64,000 nt of DNA from Cordilura impudica (Eukaryota > Arthropoda > Insecta > Diptera > Scathophagidae): positions 150,196,754 through 150,260,753 of the forward strand of contig OY821518.1 of assembly GCA_963682025.1 (NCBI GenBank), written 5' to 3'. Position numbers and translations under genes: made by a program. Shown piece by piece: positions 48,031 to 57,954 of this stretch (positions within the stretch are counted from its first letter, which is position 1; each line of letters opens with the position of its first letter). The notes beneath the pieces were generated by a model that worked only from the letters and a program-made list of their open reading frames with translations, was not told the DNA's origin and searched no databases.

Positions 48031-50316
48031 ATTTTTTAATATTTTTTAATATTTTTTTTAATTTTTTAATATTTTTTTATTTATTTTTTTTTTGTAGCTC
48101 AACCGCACAATAAATAACAGCATCAGCACATAATTTATTATCCATTAAAAATTATAAATTTTTAAAATCATTAATTAAGGTAAGTTTTTTTTTTCAATAT
48201 ATTTACTATATTAACTGCAACATAAATATTTATCTACATATAAATTCATGCAACAAAACAAAATTATTTTTATTTATTATTTTAATAAAAAAAAATTGCA
48301 ATTCAAATAATAAAAAGCTTTATTAAAAGCATACCACTTTGTTCAATAATATCAAATATTCTATCGGAAAATTATTTCAACATTGTGCCAGATAAAAGGT
48401 AGATGATAAATCGTTAAATCATAAAGTGCTAAAATATGTTTGAAGCAAAAAAGCCTTATTAATTCGATTATAACGTGAGGTCGATTTTCTTATAAAAAAA
48501 TTCTTAAATTTAATTTGCAAATGAAAAAAATTCTTGCGAATAAAAAAATTCAAAAGAAATTTTCAGTAACTCATTTAATTAAGATTTTTTATTTTATAAC
48601 TAAAACAAAGACTGTGTATAATCCAAATTGATTTTTAGAGCACTCACTTTTCGTACATTATTTAACAGAGTACTGAATTGTTTTTATTTTTTAAACGTTG
48701 AAAATTTCCAGCTTAAAATATCCTTGAAATTAATTAATATTCCATAACTAAAAGCTGAAAACAGCTTTATTTTCTCTACAATTTATTTTTATTTAAAATA
48801 TTAATTTATACCAACACCACTAATTAACGTTTCAATAAATTGATTTATTTATATTTGACTTGTCCATTTATTTAACTAGAGCATTTAACAACACACAAAA
48901 TTATCAATATTAACATTTATTTTTTTCACGAATATATTTCTGTTTTAAATACATGAGATATCAAATTAATTATAAATTATACAATAATAGTTTTAACATA
49001 AATTGATTTAACCCATGAAAGGACAATATTTGAGCAATAATAGAAAAATAAATAGATTTTGATAAGTTTACCATAAATTAACAAAAAAAAAACCCCTCTC
49101 CTTTTGCAAAATATCATTTCCATATAATTTTGAAATCAAACGGTTAGTTATCGAGATATTTCGACTTTTAAATTTCATTTAATTTTCTGTTTTTTAACAG
49201 TTTTTCCCAATACTACGGAATTTAAATATAAACTGTTAAAAACTTTTACTTGTTTTGAAAACTACGAAAGCTAAGTTTTCACTCAACTATAAAAATGTTT
49301 TTTAATGTAGAAGAATATGCTTTTAGGATTCGGAAAGCAACTGGAAAATTCTCATTATTCAGATTAATCCATCTATTTTTTATCACAATAATGAATTAAT
49401 TTTTTTTTAGTATAATAATATTTTGTAATAAAATTGGAAATCAATCAAGACGTCAGTGATTTTGTGAATTTGTAGTAGAAAAATTCTTATTAAATAAATA
49501 TTGATAATTTGGAATTCTTGAAATACTACTCTTAATATTTATTTCAATTTACGAGACATCGTTCTTAGGAAACGAACCATTGTTTAAAACAAATATATCT
49601 ACATTTTTCCTATTCATTTTCTATCCATATCGCCAAGAAACGGTGTTCTTGGGTAATTATTTTTCTTCCACCTTATTTATAAAAGAAAACCCTAGATTAG
49701 GGTGATCTTCAACAAAAACCCTAAACGTTTTTGAAATGAAATAATTTTTTCTTCAGCCAAAAAAAAAAAAAATTCTAAAAGCACTCGCTTAATGCGATAT
49801 TGAAAACAATATATTTAAAATATGTAATTAAAATTTTATTAAGTTTGTATTTTAATTTTATAAAATTTTAACACAGCGTCAGTTAAAACGTTCGCACAAA
49901 AACATAACCATATAACAGCTTTACTTTTAGAAAATTGAAAAAAATGCTGATTGCATATTTTTCAAAATATTTTTTCAAAATATTTTTTCAAAATCATTAC
50001 AGAAAGCATTTTAATATTTAAAATATTTTAAAACCTTCACCCACAGACATGCTACAAACATACTAAAAAATATATACAACTTTTATTATGTTTAGAATAA
50101 AATGTTGACTTTCAGTATTACAAAAAATAATTTTATCAATATTTTGATGTTTTAAATTCAAAAATTTTCAAAAACACCATTAAAGGAGGGATTTAAGGGG
50201 GGTTAACATGTTCCGCACAAATATTATATATAAGTCCCTGAATACACCAAAACGGAAAATTCAGCCTGAACGTCAGAAATAAGACACAACAAAAGAGAGC
50301 TTAGGGTTAATTTCGC
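48031..50316. other. AT-rich stretch without genes
   Basis: I find no coding signal or familiar repeat. Runs of A and T are frequent. A local triplication of TTTTTTCAAAATATT-like units lies near 49965-49995. Confidence 0.55.
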
Positions 50317-50687
50317 ATTTATTAAGAATTATGTTTTAATTTGTTTTGGGGTATTTTAATTTTATTTTAATTTATTTTGGGGTGTTTTAATTTTATTTTA
50401 CTTGCACAATACAAACTTCGTATGAAAAATTGATGATTATGAAAAAAAAACATGTCAATAAGTATAAGTCTCGGTAATTCGTAGTGAAGGGCATACTAGA
50501 ATTTATTAAGAATTATGTTTTAATTTGTTTTGGGGTATTTTAATTTTATTTTAATTTATTTTGGGGTGTTTTAATTTTATTTTACTTGCACAATACAAAC
50601 TTCGTATGAAAAATTGATGATTATGAAAAAAAACATGTCAATAAGTATAAGTCTCGGTAATTCGTAGTGAAGGGCATACTAGAATTT
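50317..50687. repeat. near-perfect 184-bp tandem duplication
   Basis: The unit beginning ATTTATTAAGAATTATG at 50317 recurs at 50501. The copies differ essentially only by one A in an A-run. It ends at TACTAGAATTT. Inside each unit, TTTTAATTTGTTTTGGGGT and TTTTAATTTATTTTGGGGT form a shorter internal repeat of about 31 bp. Confidence 0.95.
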
Positions 50688-51163
50688 CATATTTGTAAAA
50701 TATTAAAAAAAAAAATTATTCCAAACGCCCCACTAAGGGGTATGAAAAGCTGGCAAACAATCAAAATTTTAAATTGCGTTTTAACCCATGATATAATTTT
50801 AATCGCATAGTTAATTGACCACTAAATCATGTTCTAACGATAAAGTAAATAAATAAATAAATAAAGTTTTGCGTAGCCGTTGAAGTTGAGGTTTTCCAAT
50901 TAATTGATATGAAATTTTTTGATGAATCGATGAAGGGCAATGTTTACGTTCTTTGAAAGTGCAGTAAACGCTTAATGATAAGAGTTATATTTAGTGTGTT
51001 AGTTAACTGATACATAAGTTACGTTTAAGTCAACAAAACGCTTCGTTTTGTACCCTTACTTAAGTTTAATTCCGGTTTTCTTAGGAGCACCTACAAATTA
51101 AGAAGTTAAAAAAAAGTATGCCTGTATGTTGGAACTTTTGTTTATACGCTCCGTTTCGCCCCA
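50688..51163. other. no recognisable feature
   Basis: Ordinary AT-rich sequence with a short AAAT run near 50850. Confidence 0.5.
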
Positions 51164-51471
51164 TTAAAATTAAAAATTAAAAATTAAAAATTAAAAATTA
51201 AAAATTGAAAATTGAAAATTAAAAATTAAAAATTAAAAACTAAAAACTAAAAATTAAAAATTAAAAATTAAACGTTAAAAATTCAAAATTCAAAATTCAG
51301 AATTCAGAATTCAAAATTCAAAATTCAAAATTCAAAATTAAAAATACAAAATTCAAAATTCAAAATTCAAAATTCGATATTCAAAATACAAAATTCAAAA
51401 TTCAAAGTACAAAATTCAAGATTCAAAATTCAAAATTCAAAATTCAAAATTCAAAATTCAATTTTCAATTC
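51164..51471. repeat. 7-bp satellite, AAATTAA then AAATTCA
   Basis: A short array begins with AAATTAA units, then changes to AAATTCA (ATTCAAA) units. It ends where the RT of the antisense non-LTR element becomes readable. Confidence 0.95.
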
Positions 51472-51696
51472 CACATACCTTCCAATTTCACTTATATTGC
51501 TGTTAATATATATCTGCACATTGTCGGCATACAATTGAATCCATCAATCTCATAGTTGTTTAATTAGGTCGTTAACTGGTAGAGTACGAGAAGTCAGTAT
51601 ATTCGAAAATACAGATTGAAAACATTTTTAAAGATAAGAATAAATCAAATTGGTAGGCGATGATGAAACATTAAGCATTGTTAACAATTTAATACG
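51472..51696 (-). pseudogene. non-LTR RT, second half
   Basis: Contains LKLLTMLNVSSSPTNLIYSY just after the Tc1 insertion point and QLYADNVQIYINSNISEIG near the end. The second catalytic Asp of YADD is changed to Asn. A stop lies between these parts. Confidence 0.8.
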
Positions 51697-52500
51697 TACG
51701 TCAGTCACATTCAAAATGAGCCACCTCTTGCTGCAAAAAGTATTGATAAAAAAGTGGAAAACTGCACTTAGTTTAAATTCATTATATATATGTAAGTTTA
51801 TTAATTGAACACAAAAGTATATTTTCGGCATGTTTTGTTGTTGTTGTTATTATTAATAACAGAAAAAAATATATAAAAACAAAAAAAATTCACAAATATG
51901 CTTCAAAGTAAAATGAGCCACTTCATACATAATTTAAAAGTAAATATTCTTAATATTTTGTAGGGCCCCCTTTGGCAGATATAACAGCTTGCAGTCGTTT
52001 TGGCATTGATTCCAACAGCTTGCATGTTTATGTAGAGGGAATTGCAACCCATTCCGCATGTAAGGCATCTAAAAGATCTTTTTTTGATGATATATTGTGC
52101 TTTCGTACATTTTGGTCAAGCCGGGCCCACAAATTTTCAATTATATTTGAATCTGGGGACTGTGGTGGTGCTTCCAATATGTGGGGTAGTTATAGAGGAG
52201 CCACTCTTGCGCAACATATGACTTATGCTTGGGTCATTGTCTTAATAGGAAGAAAAGTCGCCTTCGATTCCCAATTTCTTTAAAATGTAGATGTAATCAT
52301 ATTTGTTCATAACCCCTTCAATATTATGTATATTTCCCGTGCCACTTCCTGCCATTCAGCCCCGGACCATAACCGAGCCACCACCATGCTTTACTCCAGG
52401 AGTTAGATTTTTAAGTTGAAGCTCTGTGTTCTTTTGCCGCCATACCATCTGCTTACCGTCTGACCCAAATATTAAATTTACTTTCATCTGTAAATAAAAC

Positions 52501-52550
52501 CTAAGAAAAACGTGTGTTGAATGTTATTAACATGTTAAAACGGCATATAC
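52501..52550 (-). other. candidate 50-bp intron in Tc1 transposase
   Basis: On the minus strand AAG|GTATATG … TTCTTAG|GTTTTATTT. Removal joins the frame in phase 0 immediately before the first catalytic Asp. Introns are unusual but known in this superfamily. Confidence 0.55.
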
Positions 52551-52928
52551 CTTTTACCAGAAGTTCATATCCTTCATCACATATTTTCGTGCAAATTCCA
52601 AACGTTTCTTTCGATTTTTCGGGCTTATAAATGGCTTATTCCGAGACAGACGCCCATTAAATCCATGTTTTCTTAGAACTCGTCAAACGGTTTCTGAAGT
52701 CACATCGATACCCAGATGTGCATAAACCATTTTGGACAGCTTCGGAGCACTAAGATGAGGGTCCTTCTTAATCTCCCTTACAATATATGACTCGTCTCTC
52801 TCCGAAAACGCCTTTCTTTTGCCTTCCTTTGGCTTATTTACTATTCTTCCTTCTCTATCGAAGCGATGAATGATATGCTGAACTGTTCCTCGACTTATGT
52901 TTAAAGTTGTAGGGATGCCCCTTTCAGA

Positions 52929-53425
52929 TTTATTTATTTATTTTTATTTATTTATTCAAGTATTGTAATATAAAGCCATCCAGCCCAAGTAAATCTATAT
53001 TACATAGCAATAATCCTGAGATCAAGAGACTTACAAATATCTTAACATATTAACAAAAACAATATCGTATATCATTAATTCAACATATCGACTCCCCAGC
53101 CGTAACGTAAGATAAAGAGAAAACAAAGTAAAAGTCAATATTATAGTACAAATGTCCCAATTAGCGATAGCCATAAAACAAGCAGTTACGTAATGAATTA
53201 GAAAATTCAAGAAAAGAATAACAAGCAAAAGAAGTAGCACAAAAATATTAAACAAAACTAGCAAAGTGCTGAAGCAGTTTTAAACGAAAGACATTGTTCG
53301 ACTGCGAGAAAATACATAGCTCATAAGGCAATCGGTTCCAACACCGAGCCACCCTGACCACAAAAGACCTTTCAAACAAAGACCTCACAATCCTAGGAAT
53401 AAATACTTGTACAGTTTTACACTGA
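52929..53425 (-). mobile_element. 5'-truncated non-LTR element, 3' end, nested in Tc1
   Basis: The plus strand begins with (ATTT)n, read on the minus strand as an AAAT-type tail. Upstream of it the minus strand encodes FVVRVARCWNRLPYELCIF and NNVFRLKLLQHF, the typical C-terminal end of jockey-like ORF2 (W-N-x-L-P). The fragment lies inside the N-terminal part of the Tc1 transposase. It is the second level of nesting in this region. Confidence 0.85.
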
Positions 53426-53785
53426 GTTGTCTAATTTCAACACTTGTTTGTCGACCCATCTTCACTAATTTCTTTACAACTAAAGCTTGATCAATGATAT
53501 TTTTAAAATTTTTAACATTCCTAACAAATTTACCGTTATATTAACAAATAAAACAATTATTGGCTCACTTTAACTGTGATGCTCATTTTTTCGTTGTTTA
53601 TTGTTTTTCTTCAATTTCTGCTTTATAAGTTAGAACAGGAATAGCAATATGATTTGAATTAGCACATTAATATTGGCTTTATGAAGCACAAAAAAAAAAA
53701 ATAATTATGTCAACATTATTATGAATAATTTATTAACAAAAGTTTTCTAATCTAGGGTGGCTGACTTTGACTGTGACTGACCGTA

Positions 53786-54115
53786 GCTTACTGTGATCTA
53801 CCACATCAAATGCATTTCAGTGGTCTAGAAGAACAAGTAAACATATATCACCATCATCTATACATCCACGAATATCTTCAGACACATCAATTAATGCAGT
53901 GTTACAAATGTGCTTATTGCGAAATTCTGACTGTCTATCAGTTAGTAGACCATTATCATTCACATGTTTATTTATCCTTAGACAAATATGGAATAATTGC
54001 AGCAGGATGGAAATCATTACTTGATTTGATTATAGAAATTATTTTTTCATACTTCCAATTTTTTGGAAAACAACTCTTTATATTATTGTGTTGACAATAT
54101 ATAAGGTAAGTCCCG
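53786..54115 (-). pseudogene. non-LTR RT, first half
   Basis: Carries KSCFPKNWKYEKIISIIKSS, a degraded F-R-P-I region, GLLTDRQSEFRNKHICNTAL and LLVLLDHSKAFDVVDH (RT block with the first Asp). It is adjacent to the Tc1 TA site at 53784. Confidence 0.85.
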
Positions 54116-54144
54116 GTTTACACTTGAAATTTTTCTTTCTGAAA

Positions 54145-54726
54145 CTGTTTGAAATTCTCTTTTAAACTATCATCCGTGTCTACACACTGAAATTTTTGTA
54201 TTGAAATTCAAGATTTGTTTACGTTTACTTTATCATTATATCTATTTATTTTATCATTTTATTTCATTAAAATTAACTTAATTTCAATTTATTATCTTTC
54301 TTAACACAAACGACCATAAACATGAAAGAAAACGTAAACTAACAATTACGAAACAAGAAACAAAAAAGAATTTCAGAGTACATGAAAGTATGTACCCCCT
54401 GCCATTCTTCTCTCCCGTCTCACCATTAAACTCAGGACTTTCAGCAATAAAACTTTCATGTGTAAACACACACTTAGTCTGTGAAATTCTCTTTTGTTTC
54501 TTGCTTCGTAATTTTCAAAGTGAAGTTATTTTACGTTTTCTTTCATCTTTATGTTCGTTTGTGTTAGGAAAAACAATAATTTGAAATAAAGTTAATTTTA
54601 ATGGAATAAAATGATAAAATATATAGACAAAATGATAAAGTAAACATGAACAAGTCTTGAATTTCAATACAAAAATTTCAGTATGTAGACACGGATGAAA
54701 GTTTAAAAGAGAATTTCAAACAAAAC
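54145..54726. mobile_element. fold-back element with ~245-bp arms
   Basis: Left arm 54145-54390 is the reverse complement of about 54452-54726 with few mismatches. Landmarks: TGAAATTTTTGTATTGAAAT and ACACAAACGACCATAAACAT. The central spacer is only about 60 bp. It is inserted between the endonuclease and RT parts of the non-LTR element. It has no coding content. Target duplications are not clear. A smaller inverted pair around GGTGTTTAGC lies just right of it, at about 54770-54850. Confidence 0.85.
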
Positions 54727-54856
54727 TGATGAGAGTACGTCCAATTGACTTATACGGCATTCACATTAAGGTGTTTAGCCAAGTGTTTAGTGTTTATGCG
54801 ATAAACGAGTCAAACTGAGATGTTTACCCATACATTTTTTCGTTTAGCTAAACACC

Positions 54857-55537
54857 TCAATTGACAAGTTTAAATCTTAAACATGTCAAAAACGGAAAAA
54901 TGACAGTGTTGTATTTAATTTTCCGCATGTTCAGTGCAATATTTCTAATTTTTGCCAAGTTGGCATCCTTGTTTTTGTAAGTTACTATAGTATTATACTG
55001 TTCTAGTTTAACATCGAAATTGATGAATATCAGATCATGTTTAGAGAAACAAGCCACAAATAGCTGATCATAAAGTAATAGTTTGTGTTTACAACTGACG
55101 AAAAAAATATCAAGTAATGACTTAAACTAGGTTGGGACAGTACTATTAGTCGAAGTTAGGACAAAGACCCTCTTGTTATCGATTAAATCAACTCCGCATA
55201 ATAGGTTCGTATTAAAGTCATCACATAATATTACATCTTCGAAAGAGGCTGTAAGAGATTCAAGTTTTGTTTCGAAAGTATAGTACGATTAGGTCTAAAA
55301 AACACACCCAATAAACACCTTACTACAACCAAAAGCTTCAATAAACACATATTCAACCCTATCTCCAGGTAAAGAAATACAACAAAGCTTGATCATATTC
55401 CTTCATCTACGTATATTGCAACACCTTCACCGCGAGGATCTTTTCGTCTACAGTTCTGAATACGTTGTTCATTTTGATCATCTTGTACTTTCCTATCACA
55501 ACGGTAAAATTTGAAACCATTTAAACAGATAATATTA
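54857..55537 (-). pseudogene. non-LTR endonuclease domain, main part
   Basis: APE-type endonuclease that nicks the target. Motifs on the minus strand: NGFKFYRCDRK, RRKDPRGEGVAIYVD, LGVFFRPN, ILCDDFNTNLL in shifted frames, and FSKHDLIFINFD. Several frameshifts. Its N-terminus continues across the Helitron at 57343. Confidence 0.8.
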
Positions 55538-56979
55538 TCTATATATATAAAATTGAATGTGTGTTTGTTTATTTGTTTGTTTGTTTGTTTGTGTGTACCT
55601 TATAGGAGACCAAACCTCTGGACCGCTCTTCCTGAAATTTTCACAGCATTTAACTGGGACTCTGGCATGATTAATAGGGTACTTTTTTTTTGACCACGCC
55701 CACCTTTACGCCCACTTTTTTAAAATTATGTAATTGCTCCCATATAGTTTTTAACAGATTTACTTCAAATTGTATACACATTATACTCCAGGCGAGGTAG
55801 AAATAAACATTTCTTACGCCACGCCCCCTTTCACGCCCCTTTTCACGCCAAATTTTGTTTGAAAGTTTTAAACTTTTTTTTCTCTGTACAAATTTGTTCC
55901 TTCCAACAGATTTTTTTATTTGGTAGTATATTGCTCTTAATACTGTTAACGTCGCCATATAACTATGAACCACGCCCATTTCACCGCCCCCTTTTTTTAC
56001 ATATACCACTAACAATGTTTGCTATACAAAATAATTTTTTTGTAATATGTATTTATCTAAAGTTTTATACACTTTTTATCTACAGGTAAGGTAGCCATAC
56101 ATTTTTTTATTACCAAGTCCCCCTTTTTCACCCCATTTTACCTTAAATCATAATTATTCTGCTTTCAATCTATCTATATATATAAAAATGAATGTGTGTT
56201 TGTTTGTGCTTTATAGGAGGCCAAACCAAAGAACCGATCTTCCTGAAATTTTCAGAGCGTGTTACTGTGACTCTGGAAGGAATAATATGCTATATAAATT
56301 TTTGATTGGACAAAGGGGCGGTGCCACGCCCATATAACCCAAAATTTGAAAAAGTCATATCACGGGAATTTTTTTACCTACAGCAGTCATATTTGGTACA
56401 TATGGTATTAGCATGAATAGAAATACATACAAGAAGAAAAGTGGGCGTCACCACGCCCCTTTTTAGAAAAATAAAAAATCGTAATATCTTCTAAACTACT
56501 GGAAGGATCGTCATGAAATTTTCACAAAAGGATATTTTTGCGAAATAATAAGACCTTAGCTATATAAAGTTGTTAGTGGGCAAAGGGGCGTGGCGTATAT
56601 ATAAAAACGTTAATGCATTTGATTGTAACGAATGATCTCCGGAACCATAAGAGCTGTCGAGGTAGAATTTCCAGCATAGGTTCGGTTCGAGCTCTTCTGT
56701 GTTTTTTTTTAGTTTTAACCCTCTAGCTGGCGTTGGGGTCAAGTTAAAAACAAAAATTTTTACTTTCAGCGCGATTTGACTGCAATTCAGAATGAACGTA
56801 TGTTTCGTCATAAGAAATTTTTGTATGTATAAATGGACCCGATAGGTGGCGCTGGGTAAAGTTATTTCGAATATTCTTATTTATGGTGTGATTTTTCGCT
56901 GTCGTTCGAAAAATAATGAGTTGTCAAATTTATATAAATTTTAATAAATAAACTCACAAACGTTTTTATATATAAATAT

Positions 56980-57260
56980 TCTAACGAAAAAGAAGGAAAA
57001 AGCCGCTACATTATTGCATGGTGGCCGCACAGCTCATTCAGCACTCAAATCACCGTTAAACGTACAAAAAAATGAGAATGCCGTCTGTAATATCAAAAAA
57101 CATTCCGGTATGGCAAAAGTTCTGCAAAAATGCAGTATTTTTATTTGGGATGAATGTACCATGGCTCACAAACATTGTGATTTGATTTGATAAAAGATTT
57201 GAAAGGCAATGAAAGATTTTTTGGTGAAGCTCTCATTTTATTATCTGGAGATCTTCGTAA
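56980..57260 (+). pseudogene. Helitron PIF1-like helicase remnant
   Basis: Plus-strand pieces GGRTAHSALKSPLNV, then HSGMAKVLQKCSIFIWDECT (Walker B, DE), then MAHKH, and after a shift a segment resembling RFFGEALILLSGD. This is the middle of the SF1 helicase part of the RepHel protein. The Rep nuclease and the rest of the helicase are missing, so the element is non-autonomous. Confidence 0.85.
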
Positions 57261-57308
57261 CACATTTTATATAGGTATATACAGATTCTAACTAAAATAA
57301 AAATTCAT

Positions 57309-57342
57309 TGAGGGCAAAACAACGTTTGCCGGGTCCAGCTAG
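57309..57342 (+). terminator. Helitron 3' terminus with hairpin
   Basis: GGCAAAAC (57313-57320) pairs with GTTTGCC (57324-57330). It is followed by GGGTCCAGCTAG with the CTRR-type end at 57339-57342. Such hairpins are thought to mark the end of rolling-circle transfer. Confidence 0.85.
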
Positions 57343-57483
57343 TCATATACATTTTTGTCAAACCAGGTTTCCGACATACAAACAATATCAATTACAGAAT
57401 TTTCAAATTGCATAATTGCAATAACATAATTGCATTCATAAGATGAACGATAACTTTATTAACTAAATAAAGTTGTCCAAATA

Positions 57484-57934
57484 TGTGCAATCGAAAAACA
57501 TTCGCTGACACGGAATTACACTAAAGTTCAATGTCCATACGCTGTACATTGAACTATATAGTTGCCGATACAGCGTATGTATTTTGTCATGAGCATTACC
57601 CCCATGCTACGCAATTGTTGTTGCGTATTTTATTACTTTCTGCTGTGTTATACTTTCGGAGTATAACACAGAGAATAATTATATGTATGTATGTATTTGT
57701 TTATTTTAGGTTTTATGAATACCAATTAAAATATGTAAAAACATAATGTATATTAAGAAGAAAAGAATAAAATTAAAAGACAATTGAAAAAGTGACATTC
57801 AACGCAACAGGTGTTTGATTTAACATATTCTTGAATTAGTAAGAATGATGAAATATCTATCGTAAGATTAATACCTTGGATAAAATAATTTATATCCTTT
57901 AATATCCTGGTTAAAATAATTTAATATCCTTACA
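57484..57934 (+). repeat. candidate 5' LTR
   Basis: The right border is fixed by the primer site: sequence ends TTACA at 57934. The left border is a guess (TGTGCAATCG at 57484, or TGTCC at 57474), about 450-460 bp, usual for this group. Immediately left, the antisense endonuclease frame fades out, as expected for an insertion boundary. Confidence 0.55.
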
Positions 57935-57954
57935 TGGCGATCCTGCCAGGAGCC
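57935..57954 (+). promoter_or_regulatory. tRNA primer binding site
   Basis: TGGCGATCCTGCCAGGA begins right after the LTR. TGGCG at this place corresponds to a tRNA ending CGCCA; the mdg1/412 group is known to use tRNA-Arg, which fits, but the exact tRNA is not proven. Confidence 0.6.

Larger units (their letters stand above)
51950..53459 (-). pseudogene. Tc1-like transposase, interrupted
   Basis: Start at 53459 (MGRQTSVEIRQLS). The non-LTR fragment interrupts it. It resumes with KGIPTTLNISRGTVQHII (helix-turn-helix), then DPHLSAPKLSK, then RVLRKHGFNGRLSRNKP, then NRKKRLEFARKYV. A 50-bp intron-like segment follows (52501-52550), then VLFTDESKFN (first Asp), VWRQKNTELQ, GVKHGGGSVMV, and toward the end PDSNIIENLWARLD-like sequence broken by shifts. 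It is DD34E type. A TAA stands where Tyr is expected just before the intron, and several later stops and shifts are present. It is non-functional. Confidence 0.87.
51699..53783 (-). mobile_element. Tc1-like element with IR/DR ends, nested in non-LTR RT
   Basis: Outer repeats: CGTCAGTCACATTCAAAATG at 51699, and the inverse of CGGTCAGTCACAGTCAAAG ending at 53783. Inner repeats: CAAAGTAAAATGAGCCACTT (51904-51923) and TGGCTCACTTTAACTGTGA (53561-53579). Each lies about 200 bp from its outer partner, the IR/DR arrangement. TA is duplicated at 51697-51698 and 53784-53785, and excising it with one TA gives a continuous RT frame. It carries one transposase pseudogene and a non-LTR fragment. Confidence 0.93.
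55538..57342 (+). mobile_element. Helitron (non-autonomous) inserted A^T
   Basis: It starts TCTATATATATAAAATTG (55538) and ends CCAGCTAG (57342), with A before and T after. Removing it restores the endonuclease frame (SETWF-region to FKFYRCDR-region), so the borders are well supported. A hairpin (57313-57330) precedes the CTAG terminus. A second 5' terminus (TCTATATATATAAAAATG) lies inside at 56173, so the element is a composite of 635 and 1170 bp. It carries a PIF1-helicase remnant. Confidence 0.9.
51472..57475 (-). mobile_element. jockey-like non-LTR retrotransposon, split by three insertions
   Basis: Minus-strand pieces in order from the right are: endonuclease start (about 57343-57470, DIVCMSETWF); endonuclease rest (about 54857-55537, FKFYRCDRK, GEGVAIY, then a GDFN-like segment and FSKHDLIFI); RT first half (53786-54115, GLLTDRQSEFRNKHICNT, then LLVLLDHSKAFDVVDH); RT second half (51472-51696, SSSPTNLIYSYL, then QLYADNVQIYI). 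The pieces are separated by a Helitron, a fold-back element and a Tc1. The catalytic YADD reads YADN. ORF1 is not seen and the RT is truncated at the AAATTCA array. It is dead. Confidence 0.87.

Noticed and set aside
53810..54094. Plus-strand 94-codon ORF
   Set aside because: Antisense to the non-LTR RT block, which has clear family motifs on the minus strand.
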